A stretch of DNA of 64,000 bases, from assembly GCF_000146185.1 (NCBI RefSeq), contig NC_012778.1, positions 631,001 through 695,000 on the forward strand, read 5' to 3'. The notes beneath the pieces are model-generated. The model had not been told where the DNA came from. It was given only the letters and a program-made list of their open reading frames with translations, and ran no database searches. Of this stretch, positions 9,230 to 17,215 are shown piece by piece. How positions within the stretch are numbered: the first letter of the stretch is position 1; each line of letters starts with the position of its first letter. The position numbers and the translations under genes are program-made. This DNA comes from [Eubacterium] eligens ATCC 27750. Its GTDB lineage: Bacteria > Bacillota > Clostridia > Lachnospirales > Lachnospiraceae.

Positions 9230-10003
9230 ATGGCAAAGAAACATGGATTGGCTAAGGTTGTTTTAGGAGTAGGTGCTGCTGCTGTAGCAGGCAAGGTTGC
9301 TTTTGATAAGTTCAAGCAGACTAAGGAAAGATTCGCTAAAGAAGAGAATGATAGTTTTGATGATGAAATCCGTAAGTATAATGCTATCGGAGAGAAGAAG
9401 GTTATAGAAGTTGAAGACGAGGTATTTGCTGGCTGCGAGCTTAAAGCAGTGGCCTCTAAGACAGTACTTGACCTCGGTCTTGCAGTGTTTGAGAAGGATG
9501 TATATATTAATTTCTCAAGTAATGCAAGTTCAGTAACTATCATTCTTCCAGAAGGTGTCAATGCAACATGTGATATTTCAAGAAAGATAGCTGGTGTTAA
9601 GAACCTTGTTGATAATGTTGACGAAGAAGGAATCCACACAGTATATATTATTGGTAAGGCTGTATGCAGTAATGTAGAAGTAATTCCTGTTAATTTCTAT
9701 GTCGATGAAGAAGATGAGGAAGATTCTGATTTTGTTGAAGAAGATGACTGCCTTGCATCAGATGATGATTTTGATGATGATGTTATATTTGATGAGAAAG
9801 ACGGAGATGTTGAGGTTGAAGTCAAGGTAATTAATGGAAAAGTATCTGATAATGAGCAGAAAAAACCAGAAGCATCTGAAACAAATACAGATAAGGAAGA
9901 AGCAGAAGAAACTGAAAAGGAAGAAGCAGAAGAAACTGAAAAGGAAGAAGCTGCTGCTGATGATACAGAAGAAACAGAGACAATTGATATTGAAGAAGTA
10001 TAA
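9230..10003 (+). CDS. hypothetical protein with acidic repeat tail
   Basis: A 257-residue protein I do not recognise. A short alanine/glycine-rich hydrophobic stretch sits near the N terminus (about residues 8-24). A middle region of about 110 residues looks like beta strands with alternating hydrophobics, loosely similar to the C-terminal domain of LiaF-type proteins. The last 90 residues are strongly acidic (runs of E and D) and contain a 24-bp unit repeated two and a half times (9893-9951, encoding KEEAEETE). AAGGAGG lies ten bases before ATG 9230, so the in-frame ATG at 9203 is not used. The acidic tail could bind cations or basic partners; no function is assigned. Confidence 0.75.
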   Translation: MAKKHGLAKVVLGVGAAAVAGKVAFDKFKQTKERFAKEENDSFDDEIRKYNAIGEKKVIEVEDEVFAGCELKAVASKTVLDLGLAVFEKDVYINFSSNASSVTIILPEGVNATCDISRKIAGVKNLVDNVDEEGIHTVYIIGKAVCSNVEVIPVNFYVDEEDEEDSDFVEEDDCLASDDDFDDDVIFDEKDGDVEVEVKVINGKVSDNEQKKPEASETNTDKEEAEETEKEEAEETEKEEAAADDTEETETIDIEEV

Positions 10004-10026
10004 CAGCTTCATTTGTGCTAAAGATT

Positions 10027-10707
10027 ATGAAGAACAGAGATAAGATATTAGATTACTTTGATAATGTGGCAGATGGCACAATTGTGTCGGCTAATGACAT
10101 GTATGAGCATGGATTTGGGCGGATGAATCAGGAAGCATTCTTCCGGGCAGTCGAAAGGCTCTCTGACGCGGGTGAGATAATCCGTGTTGGAAGAGGTATG
10201 TATATTAAGAAATCAGACGCGCAGGGAGATATTACAGAGCTTTTACTGAATTATTTCTTTGGAGAGGATAATTCAAGCGGAATGTTTACCGGAATACACC
10301 TGTATAACAAATATTCGCTTACGAATGTCAAGTCTGATAATATAAGCCTGTATTCTAACGTGTGTAAGCAGTCTGTATGTCATATTGGTAATATAGAGGT
10401 GAAAAGACCTGCAGTAGAACTTGATTTTAATAATACAAGAATTATTGAGGCAATGGAGATATTCCAGAATTACTTTGAAATTCCTGAACTTGATAAAACT
10501 AAATTTGCAAGATATGCAAAGCAGTTTGCAAGGGGTTATGATGATGAGGCTGCGGTAACAGTACTGCGAAGTATGAAGTATAAGAAAAGATCAATTGCTT
10601 TTATGAAGAAGATACTTGATACATACAAGGTTCCTAATACTTTATCTCAGTTTTTAAGTAATGCTTCACATTATAAAGTACCAACATTTAATAAGCTTGC
10701 AAGATAG
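10027..10707 (+). CDS. AbiEi-like / DUF6088-type winged-helix protein
   Basis: About 226 residues. The first 60 form a likely winged helix (SANDMYEHGFGRMNQEAFFRA, broken here by residue count, followed by ERLSDAGEIIRVGRGMYIKK), the layout seen in AbiEi-type transcription factors and DUF6088 proteins. The rest contains a TGIHLYNKYSLT segment like the AbiEi second domain. Such proteins are often antitoxins of type IV toxin-antitoxin pairs, but no AbiEii nucleotidyltransferase lies next to it. A GTG at 10015 could extend it by four codons; neither start has a clear Shine-Dalgarno site. The family call is from memory. Confidence 0.55.
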   Translation: MKNRDKILDYFDNVADGTIVSANDMYEHGFGRMNQEAFFRAVERLSDAGEIIRVGRGMYIKKSDAQGDITELLLNYFFGEDNSSGMFTGIHLYNKYSLTNVKSDNISLYSNVCKQSVCHIGNIEVKRPAVELDFNNTRIIEAMEIFQNYFEIPELDKTKFARYAKQFARGYDDEAAVTVLRSMKYKKRSIAFMKKILDTYKVPNTLSQFLSNASHYKVPTFNKLAR

Positions 10708-10741
10708 TTAAGAATTGGTTTATCTAAGGAAAGGACAGAAT

Positions 10742-11278
10742 ATGAAGAAGATAATGATTGCATCAGATATACACGGTTCTGCATATTATTGCAGAAAGCT
10801 GCTTGAAAGATATGAAGCAGAGAAGCCAGACAGACTCGTTCTTTTAGGAGATATTCTCTATCACGGACCAAGAAATGACCTGCCTAAGGAATACGCACCT
10901 AAGGAAGTTATTGCAATGCTTAATCCTTTACGCAATGAGATTATATGCGTAAGAGGTAATTGTGATACAGAGGTTGACCAGATGGTGCTTGACTTTAATG
11001 TACTTGCAGAGCAGGCATATCTTAATTTCAATGACAGATCAATCGTTCTTGCACATGGACACAAGCTTGATGAGAAGAATATACCTGCATTAAAGGAAGG
11101 CGATATTCTACTTTGCGGACATACACATGTACCTAAGTGTGAGAAGAGAGATAATTACATATACATGAATCCTGGTTCAGTTTCAATTCCTAAAGAAAAC
11201 TCAGAACACAGTTATATGATACTGGAGGATAAGTTCTACTGGAAGAACCTCGATGGGGAAGAGTACATGGAATATTAA
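10742..11278 (+). CDS. yfcE: YfcE-type metallophosphoesterase
   Basis: A 178-residue calcineurin-like phosphodiesterase. The metal-binding blocks are all present: ASDIHG near residue 8, LLGDILYHGPRN, VRGNCDTE, LAHGH, and a C-terminal GHTH followed by NPGS. This order and the size match YfcE/MJ0936, which hydrolyse phosphodiesters in vitro; the natural substrate is unknown. AAGGAAAGG lies upstream of ATG 10742, so the open extension to 10715 was left out. Confidence 0.85.
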   Translation: MKKIMIASDIHGSAYYCRKLLERYEAEKPDRLVLLGDILYHGPRNDLPKEYAPKEVIAMLNPLRNEIICVRGNCDTEVDQMVLDFNVLAEQAYLNFNDRSIVLAHGHKLDEKNIPALKEGDILLCGHTHVPKCEKRDNYIYMNPGSVSIPKENSEHSYMILEDKFYWKNLDGEEYMEY

Positions 11279-11384
11279 TATATCATATTTATTTTATACA
11301 TTTTTAATTGCTTTTATTGGGTTGTGTGTTACCATATGTATGTTGATGTGAATTACTTCAATATATAGAAAGGGAATGTTTTTT

Positions 11385-11789
11385 ATGAACCGATTTAAGC
11401 AGAGTTTTTCAAGATTTATGTATGGAAGATATGGCATGGACCAGCTTTCGAGATGTTTATCATATGTAGTTCTTGTTTTGATTATACTTACTTTCTTCTT
11501 AAGAAGTAATGTTATATATACAGTAGCACTTCTTGGTATTGTGTACATATATTTCAGAATGTTTTCAAGAAATATATCAAGAAGAAGTGCTGAAAACCAG
11601 AAGTACATGAAGATTCATTATAAATTCATGAGTAAGTTTAACAAGGTAAGAGCAAGAATTAAGGACAGCAAGACACATAGAATTTTCAAGTGTCCAAGCT
11701 GTGGGCAGAAGATAAGAGTTCCTAAGGGAAAGGGCAGAATTAGTATTAAGTGTCCTAAGTGTCGTATAGAATTTATCAAGAAAACATGA
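11385..11789 (+). CDS. small membrane protein with C-terminal zinc ribbon
   Basis: About 134 residues. Two transmembrane helices in tandem (about residues 25-62) are followed by a basic linker, and the C terminus has two CxxC pairs (CPSCGQKIRVPKGKGRISIK, then CPKC) typical of a zinc ribbon. GAAAGGG lies about ten bases before ATG 11385 and too close to ATG 11376. The family is common but uncharacterised in Clostridia; anchored zinc ribbons often mediate protein contacts at the membrane. Confidence 0.75.
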   Translation: MNRFKQSFSRFMYGRYGMDQLSRCLSYVVLVLIILTFFLRSNVIYTVALLGIVYIYFRMFSRNISRRSAENQKYMKIHYKFMSKFNKVRARIKDSKTHRIFKCPSCGQKIRVPKGKGRISIKCPKCRIEFIKKT

Positions 11790-11888
11790 TATTGAATTAA
11801 TTAACGGCTGGTGCGTATGCATCAGCTGTTTTCATGTTATTGCAGTTGTCAGCATAGATATTATGTGAGCTTAACTGGAGAATTATGT

Positions 11889-13577
11889 GTGAATCCGAGA
11901 ATTGAGAATCTATTGCAGATTAGTGCTGATACAAGTGAAGATATAAGGCAGCAGGTACCTGATATGGATGCCGGGTTTGATGACTCTGACAGAACATGGG
12001 AGATAATTGTCAAGACAGCTGGAAGTCTGGACAGGATTAGAGGCATTTATACAAATGCAGAGTTTACGCAGCTTCTGTGTGGATACTGGATTGTAAGGAC
12101 AACGATTGATAACATAGAAGCACTAGCTACAGAACCGGAGATTATATTTATTGAAAAGCCTAAGGCATTATATTTTGAATTGTATGCAGCTAAGTCAGAA
12201 GCCTGTGTTAATGTTGCAAAAGCAGAAGAAACCCAGTATGGAGGCGTGACTGGAAAAGGTGTACTAGTAGCGGTAATTGATTCGGGAATAGATATAGGTA
12301 ATAATGAATTTCTTGATGACTCAGGGAAAACAAGAATTAAGACGTTGTGGGACCAGACAACAGGCATTACATATTCTGACAAGGAAATTAACAGTATACT
12401 GGAAGATTACAGGAATGGAGCTGTAAAGACACTGCCAGCTAGGGATGTAACCGGACATGGCAATGAAGTTGCAGTTATTGCATGTGGAAGGAGCGGTGTT
12501 GCTTCAGACGCAGATATTATAATTGTAAAGCTGGGAAATTCAGGGGGAAACGCATATATAAGGACAACGCAGATTATGAAAGGCGTTGATTACTGCATAA
12601 GAAAAGCTATTGAATATAGTCAGCCGGTTGCGGTTAATATAAGTTATGGTGGAACTTATGGCAATCATGAGGGCAGTTCTATATTTGAAATGTTTATAGA
12701 TGACTGCTGTTCAACATACAGATGCAGTATATGTATAGGTGTTGGCAATGAAGGAGAAGGAAGAACACATTATTCAGGTCAGCTTGTCAGTGGAAATGTA
12801 CTGGATGAAGAGCTTGCAATTGGTGATTATGAGCCTCAGATAAGTATACAGATATGGAAAAGGGCAATGGACAATGCAAGAATTGAACTTATTGCGCCAA
12901 CAGGGGAAAGACTGGTTATAAGTGAAAGAAATGCGGGGGTTGTGCATCATAACATTAAGAATATGCGTATCGTATCAAAGGCGTATGGACCGGGACCATT
13001 CTATATGGGTGAAGAGATATATGCAGCCATAGTTGCGACAAGCGGATATATTACTTCTGGAATATGGGATATAAGATTTACCGCAGCAAATGTGTTGGAT
13101 GGATTCTTTAATATGTGGCTTCCTCCGGTTTCGACATTAAGCAGTGCAACAGGATTTTTAAGACCGTCGCCTGAGTACACATTTACAATACCGGGGACTT
13201 CGAGGCGGGCAATATGTGTTGGCGCCAATGGGCGTGCTCCAGGGAGTGCGGCAACATTTTCAGGAAGGGGAGTTAATGTAAAAAGCGGCCTTCTGCTGTA
13301 TGCAAAACCTGACATAACAGCACCGGGAGTTAATATAAGAATTCCAGGAAATAAGGAGAGAATGGTCACGGGGACATCTTTTGCAACACCAATGGTTACG
13401 GGTGCTGCTGCAATGCTGATGGAATGGGGGATTGTGAAGGGCAATGACCAATATATGTATGGTGAAAAGCTTAAAGCATACCTTATAAATGGTGCAACAC
13501 GGGTGGGAAATGTATGGCCTGATTCAGCCAGAGGCTGGGGAGAATTATGCGTTGCGGCAAGCATTCCAGCTAAATAA
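11889..13577 (+). CDS. S8 subtilisin-like serine protease, CspB-like
   Basis: About 562 residues. The catalytic triad is visible as Asp in VIDSGID (about residue 131), His in VTGHGNEVA (about 190), and Ser497 in GTSFATPM. A large insertion between His and Ser, and an N-terminal RIENLL segment with TWEIIVK, match the clostridial Csp-like subtilases that process spore-germination enzymes or act in the cell. No signal peptide is seen. The long frame opens at GTG 11811, but no ribosome site supports it and homologues from memory begin near the RIENLL segment. GGAG at 11877-11880 lies eight bases before GTG 11889, the preferred start. Confidence 0.8.
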   Translation: MNPRIENLLQISADTSEDIRQQVPDMDAGFDDSDRTWEIIVKTAGSLDRIRGIYTNAEFTQLLCGYWIVRTTIDNIEALATEPEIIFIEKPKALYFELYAAKSEACVNVAKAEETQYGGVTGKGVLVAVIDSGIDIGNNEFLDDSGKTRIKTLWDQTTGITYSDKEINSILEDYRNGAVKTLPARDVTGHGNEVAVIACGRSGVASDADIIIVKLGNSGGNAYIRTTQIMKGVDYCIRKAIEYSQPVAVNISYGGTYGNHEGSSIFEMFIDDCCSTYRCSICIGVGNEGEGRTHYSGQLVSGNVLDEELAIGDYEPQISIQIWKRAMDNARIELIAPTGERLVISERNAGVVHHNIKNMRIVSKAYGPGPFYMGEEIYAAIVATSGYITSGIWDIRFTAANVLDGFFNMWLPPVSTLSSATGFLRPSPEYTFTIPGTSRRAICVGANGRAPGSAATFSGRGVNVKSGLLLYAKPDITAPGVNIRIPGNKERMVTGTSFATPMVTGAAAMLMEWGIVKGNDQYMYGEKLKAYLINGATRVGNVWPDSARGWGELCVAASIPAK

Positions 13578-13668
13578 ATTCATTTAACACTTGAAAAATA
13601 TACAAACATTGTGGTAAAGTATGTTTAACATACAGTATTAATGTGTTATTAGAAAAGAGGTTATATAT

Positions 13669-14100
13669 ATGAAGATTTCAACAAAGGGAAGATATGCGCT
13701 CAGGGTCATGATTGATCTTGCAGAGCATAATACAGGAGAATATATTCCACTTATGGATATTGCCAGAAGACAGGATATTTCTGAGAAGTATCTGGAAGCG
13801 ATTGTTGCAACATTAAGCAAGAATGATTTTCTCATATCATTAAGAGGAAAGGGTGGCGGATACAAGCTTGCACGCAATCCGGAGGATTATTCAGTGCTTA
13901 GCATACTTCTTGTAACAGAGGGTTCACTTGCACCGGTAGCATGTCTTGAGAAGAAGCCTAACAGATGTCCGAAGGTGGCAGAATGTAAGACTTTACAGAT
14001 GTGGGAAAACTTTGAGAAGCTTGTTAATGATTACTTCAGCAATATTACAATAGCAGATTTGGTTAATTCTAATGTGGGAATAGACAGTTATATTATATAG
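13669..14100 (+). CDS. Rrf2-family transcriptional regulator
   Basis: A 143-residue winged-helix regulator with the Rrf2 start (KISTKGRYALRVMIDLA), a recognition helix in ISEKYLEAIVATLSKNDF, and the wing RGKGGGYKLAR. Three cysteines at CLEKKPNRCPKVAEC are spaced as in IscR-type proteins that hold an Fe-S cluster. It stands alone ahead of the sulfur operon, so it probably senses cysteine, sulfide or Fe-S status (compare CymR and IscR). A terminator follows it. Its likely operator is the inverted repeat at 14165-14183. A putative promoter for the gene itself is TTGAAA (13591-13596) with TAAAGT (13615-13620). Confidence 0.88.
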   Translation: MKISTKGRYALRVMIDLAEHNTGEYIPLMDIARRQDISEKYLEAIVATLSKNDFLISLRGKGGGYKLARNPEDYSVLSILLVTEGSLAPVACLEKKPNRCPKVAECKTLQMWENFEKLVNDYFSNITIADLVNSNVGIDSYII

Positions 14101-14123
14101 TAAATGTTAATGATAGTTCATGA

Positions 14124-14156
14124 CTGCCTGAGATTGTTCAGGCAGTTATATTTTTT
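14124..14156 (+). terminator. intrinsic terminator after the Rrf2 gene
   Basis: CTGCCTGA and TCAGGCAG form a perfect 8-bp stem with a 6-base loop, followed within five bases by a T6 run. Confidence 0.8.
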
Positions 14157-14164
14157 CTCAAATA

Positions 14165-14198
14165 ACCTATTGACATACTAGGTAAAAGGGTTTAATAT
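14165..14198 (+). promoter_or_regulatory. promoter of the sulfur operon with overlapping inverted repeat
   Basis: TTGACA (14170-14175) and TAATAT (14193-14198) are spaced by exactly 17 bp. An inverted repeat ACCTA-N9-TAGGT (14165-14183) covers the -35 box. A repressor bound there would block RNA polymerase, and the adjacent Rrf2 regulator is the obvious candidate. The promoter is seen directly; the regulator link is inferred. Confidence 0.65.
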
Positions 14199-14258
14199 AT
14201 GGACAGTTCAATAAATATTGAATGTTCATCGCATAACAGATGAAAGGATGAGAAATAT

Positions 14259-15494
14259 ATGAGTGGTTTTAACACATCACTGCTGCATGATGGCGTTGAC
14301 GATTATCCTAACGGAGCAACACTTGTTCCTATATATCAGTCAAGCGCATTTAAGCATGAGAGTGCAGAAGAACTGGAGAGAATATTTGATAATAAGGCGA
14401 TGGGATTCTCATATACGAGAATCAATAATCCGACGATAGAAGCATTTGAAAAAAGAATTACCAAGCTGGAAAAAGGATTTTCAAGTGTAGCGTGTTCTTC
14501 CGGAATGGCGGCAATATTTAATTCTATAGCTAATATTGTAAGACAGGGTGATGAGGTTGTTGCTTCATGTGGATTATATGGTGGAACAGTCGAACTGTTT
14601 GAAGACTTAGAAAGCTTTGGCATTACAGTGAAATATGTGGCTGATAATAAGCCAGAGTGTTTTGAAGAACTTATAACAGATAAGACAAGAGTTGTATTTG
14701 CAGAGACAATCGGTAATCCCAAGCTTGATGTAACAGATATTAAGGCAGTAGCGGATGTTGCACATGCACATGGAATTCCGCTTATAGTTGATAATACGGT
14801 ATCAACGCCATATCTTATACAGCCTATAACTCTTGGCGCAGATGTGGTAGTTAATTCATCATCAAAGTACATTAATGGAAGCAGTGATGCGATAAGCGGA
14901 ATACTTACTTTTAATGGAAAGTTCAAGTTTGATAAAGAAAAGTATCCGGGACTTAAACCATATTTGAAATTCGGTCCAATGGCATATATAATTAAACTTC
15001 GTAACGGATTATTCAGAAATACTGGTGGTTGTCTTTCACCACAGAATGCTTTTCTTAATAACCTGGGACTTGAGACATTAGGGCTTAGAATGGAGAGACA
15101 CTGTTCTAATGCGTATGGACTTGCCAGATACTTAGACACATTTGAAGGAATTACAGTTAATTATCCGGGACTTGAGAGCAGTCCGTATCATGAAGTGGCT
15201 GATAAGCAGTTTACTAAAGGCTATGGTGCGATAATAACCTTCAGGGTTGGAAGCAAGGAAAGAGCATTTAAGATAATTAATGCATTAAAGATTCCTAATA
15301 TAGTTTCTAACATAGGAGATACCAAGACACTGGTTATCCACCCTGCTTCAACGATTGCACTTCATCTAAGCGGCAAGGATAAAGAAGCTTCAGGAGTGTA
15401 TGACGATCTGATAAGAGTCAGCGTAGGAATAGAGGATATAGATGATCTTAAGGAAGATTTCAGTGCAGCCTTAGAGTCTACTGATAATGAATAG
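14259..15494 (+). CDS. metY: O-acetylhomoserine sulfhydrylase (Cys/Met metabolism PLP enzyme)
   Basis: A 411-residue gamma-family PLP enzyme. It opens with FNTSLLHDG and has YTRINNPT, SSGMAA, the PLP aspartate in IVDNTVSTPYLIQP and the lysine in SSSKYINGSSDAISG. The length and the insert after the lysine fit MetY rather than MetB/MetC. MetY makes homocysteine from O-acetylhomoserine and a sulfur donor. It leads an operon encoding a sulfur carrier protein, its activating enzyme and a JAMM peptidase, so the donor is probably a protein thiocarboxylate rather than free sulfide. The reductase gene starts 25 bases after its stop. Confidence 0.9.
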   Translation: MSGFNTSLLHDGVDDYPNGATLVPIYQSSAFKHESAEELERIFDNKAMGFSYTRINNPTIEAFEKRITKLEKGFSSVACSSGMAAIFNSIANIVRQGDEVVASCGLYGGTVELFEDLESFGITVKYVADNKPECFEELITDKTRVVFAETIGNPKLDVTDIKAVADVAHAHGIPLIVDNTVSTPYLIQPITLGADVVVNSSSKYINGSSDAISGILTFNGKFKFDKEKYPGLKPYLKFGPMAYIIKLRNGLFRNTGGCLSPQNAFLNNLGLETLGLRMERHCSNAYGLARYLDTFEGITVNYPGLESSPYHEVADKQFTKGYGAIITFRVGSKERAFKIINALKIPNIVSNIGDTKTLVIHPASTIALHLSGKDKEASGVYDDLIRVSVGIEDIDDLKEDFSAALESTDNE

Positions 15495-15519
15495 TGCATG
15501 GCACGGAAATGAGGATATT

Positions 15520-16386
15520 ATGGCAGAGAAAGTTGATTATGGAACACTTAAGAAGGGCGGATTCATGAGACAGAAGCAGAAGAATAACTTCTCACTTCGT
15601 CTTGCAGTTGTAGGAGGATATCTTACAGCCGAGAATCTTACCAAGATTGCTGAAGTTGCAGAAAAATATGGAGACGGACATGTCCATCTTACATCAAGAC
15701 AGGGCGTTGAGATTCCATTTATTAAACTTAAAGATATAGATGCTGTTAAGGAAGAACTTGCAGAGGGCGGCTGCAGACCAGGTGTGTGTGGTCCGAGAGT
15801 GCGTACAGTCACAGCCTGTCAGGGCAATACAATATGTCCTAGCGGTAACATAGATTCATATGACATTGCAGTTAAGTTAGACGAAAGATACTTCGGAAGA
15901 GAACTTCCACATAAGTTCAAATTCGGTGTTACAGGATGTCAGAACAACTGTCTTAAGGCAGAGGAGAATGATGTTGGTATCAAGGGTGCTGCTGATGTTA
16001 AGTGGATTGAAGACAAATGTATTGGCTGTGGTGTATGTGAGAAGGCCTGTCGTACAGGTGCAATCACAATGCAGGATGGCAAGGTTGCAGTTGATTATGA
16101 CAAATGTAATTACTGCGGCAGATGTGCTAAATCTTGTCCAACAGATGCGTGGGACGCACCTTCTGCATATATCATTTCATTTGCAGGTACATTTGGTAAT
16201 TCTATAAGCAAGGGTGAATCACCACTTCCGCTTATCAGAAATGAAGAACAGTTATTCCGTGTCTGTGATGCAGCAATCCAGTTCTTTGCAGACAACGCAA
16301 AGCCAAGTGAAAGATTTAAGTTCACACTCGACAGAGTTGGAAGAGAAGAATTCTATAAGAAGATTAAGGAGGCATACAATGGCTGA
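15520..16386 (+). CDS. siroheme sulfite/nitrite reductase with ferredoxin domain
   Basis: A 288-residue protein. A nitrite/sulfite reductase half-domain lies at about residues 20-80. The siroheme-[4Fe-4S] ligands are C100 and C106 (CQGNTIC) with C140 and C144 (CQNNC). A two-cluster ferredoxin domain occupies about 167-215, with CIGCGVCEKACR and CNYCGRCAKSCP. This compact, single-repeat form is found in anaerobes; within a sulfur operon it most likely reduces sulfite to sulfide for assimilation. GAGG before ATG 15520 supports this start over the upstream ATG at 15487, which would overlap metY. The gene overlaps the next by eight bases. Confidence 0.85.
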   Translation: MAEKVDYGTLKKGGFMRQKQKNNFSLRLAVVGGYLTAENLTKIAEVAEKYGDGHVHLTSRQGVEIPFIKLKDIDAVKEELAEGGCRPGVCGPRVRTVTACQGNTICPSGNIDSYDIAVKLDERYFGRELPHKFKFGVTGCQNNCLKAEENDVGIKGAADVKWIEDKCIGCGVCEKACRTGAITMQDGKVAVDYDKCNYCGRCAKSCPTDAWDAPSAYIISFAGTFGNSISKGESPLPLIRNEEQLFRVCDAAIQFFADNAKPSERFKFTLDRVGREEFYKKIKEAYNG

Positions 16387-16630
16387 TTTTGAGATTGATG
16401 ATACAGTAGATATTACAGATGTGGTCTGCCCAACAACATTTGTTAAGGCAAAGGTAGCAATTGAGGAGTTAGATGACGGACAGATTCTTGCAGTCAGAAT
16501 GAATGACGGTGAGCCTGTTCAGAATGTTCCAAGAAGTATTAAGGAAGAGGGACATCAGATATTAAAGCTTACAGCTAATGAGGATGGTACATATACTCTT
16601 ATCGTTAGAAAGGTAGAAGACGAGGATTAA
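16379..16630 (+). CDS. TusA-like sulfurtransferase
   Basis: An 83-residue protein of the TusA/SirA fold. The key cysteine lies in VVCPTTFVKAKVAIEEL; the usual CPxP motif reads CPTT here, so the second proline is replaced. TusA proteins carry persulfide sulfur between enzymes. AAGGAGG lies just before its ATG, and it overlaps the reductase gene by eight bases. It probably passes sulfur toward the ThiS-like carrier downstream. Confidence 0.8.
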   Translation: MADFEIDDTVDITDVVCPTTFVKAKVAIEELDDGQILAVRMNDGEPVQNVPRSIKEEGHQILKLTANEDGTYTLIVRKVEDED

Positions 16631-16644
16631 GGAAAGGAGGGCTT

Positions 16645-16962
16645 ATGGCAGCCAGAGCTAATGCAGAGAATTTCGAAGAACTGGTTCTTAAGTCAGAACT
16701 TCCGGTTCTTGTGGATTTCTATTCAGATTCATGCATCCCATGCAAGATGATGGCAGGGGTTGTAGGAGACATTGAAGATGATTACGAGGGAAAGCTTAAT
16801 GTTTACAAGGTAAATGTAAACTTTGATGAATCGCTTGCTTCTAAATATGAAGTATTGGCAGCACCTACATTTGTTGCATTCAACAAAGGTGCTGAGACAG
16901 GCAGAATTGCAGGAAAGACAACTAAGGATGCACTGCTTGGATTATTTGAAGGATTAGTATAA
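16645..16962 (+). CDS. thioredoxin-family protein
   Basis: A 105-residue thioredoxin fold protein. The active site is DSCIPCKMM, so the dipeptide between the cysteines is IP rather than the classical GP. The cis-proline region LAAPTFVAF is present. It lies within the sulfur operon after GAAAGGAGG and probably reduces persulfides or disulfides formed during sulfur transfer. It is unlikely to be the main cellular thioredoxin. Confidence 0.85.
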   Translation: MAARANAENFEELVLKSELPVLVDFYSDSCIPCKMMAGVVGDIEDDYEGKLNVYKVNVNFDESLASKYEVLAAPTFVAFNKGAETGRIAGKTTKDALLGLFEGLV

Positions 16963-17005
16963 TAAACGGCGCAAGAAATGAGATTTAATTAAAGGGAGGA
17001 ATGTT

Positions 17006-17215
17006 ATGAAGATTACAGTTGCAGGAAACAAGAAGGAATATGAAGATGGAATTACAGTAGCAGAGCTTATCGTTAAGGAGAATGTTGAGAATCCGGAATA
17101 TGTAACAGTTACTGTTAATGATGATTTTGTTGAGAGAGATGATTTTGAGACAACAAAGTTAAATGAAGGCGATGCAGTTGAGTTCTTATATTTCATGGGA
17201 GGAGGAGCATACTAA
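17006..17215 (+). CDS. hcyS: ThiS/HcyS-like sulfur carrier with C-terminal AY tail
   Basis: A 69-residue ubiquitin-like protein with a ThiS fold pattern (MKITVAGNKKEYEDG; DAVEFLYFMGGG). ThiS and MoaD normally end in Gly-Gly, which is adenylated and turned into a thiocarboxylate. Here GGG at 65-67 is followed by Ala68-Tyr69, so the tail must be removed first. In Wolinella, HcyS carries such an extra C-terminal residue, removed by the JAMM peptidase HcyD before HcyF activates it. Both partner genes follow here. AAAGGGAGGA precedes the ATG. The stop overlaps the next start by one base. Confidence 0.85.
   Translation: MKITVAGNKKEYEDGITVAELIVKENVENPEYVTVTVNDDFVERDDFETTKLNEGDAVEFLYFMGGGAY

Noticed and set aside
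9758..10012. Phe-rich minus-strand ORF
   Set aside because: It is the complement of the glutamate/lysine codons (GAA, AAG, AAA) of the acidic protein tail.
14336..15139. 267-codon minus-strand ORF inside metY
   Set aside because: It is a shadow of a clearly recognised enzyme, with no start signal or family resemblance.
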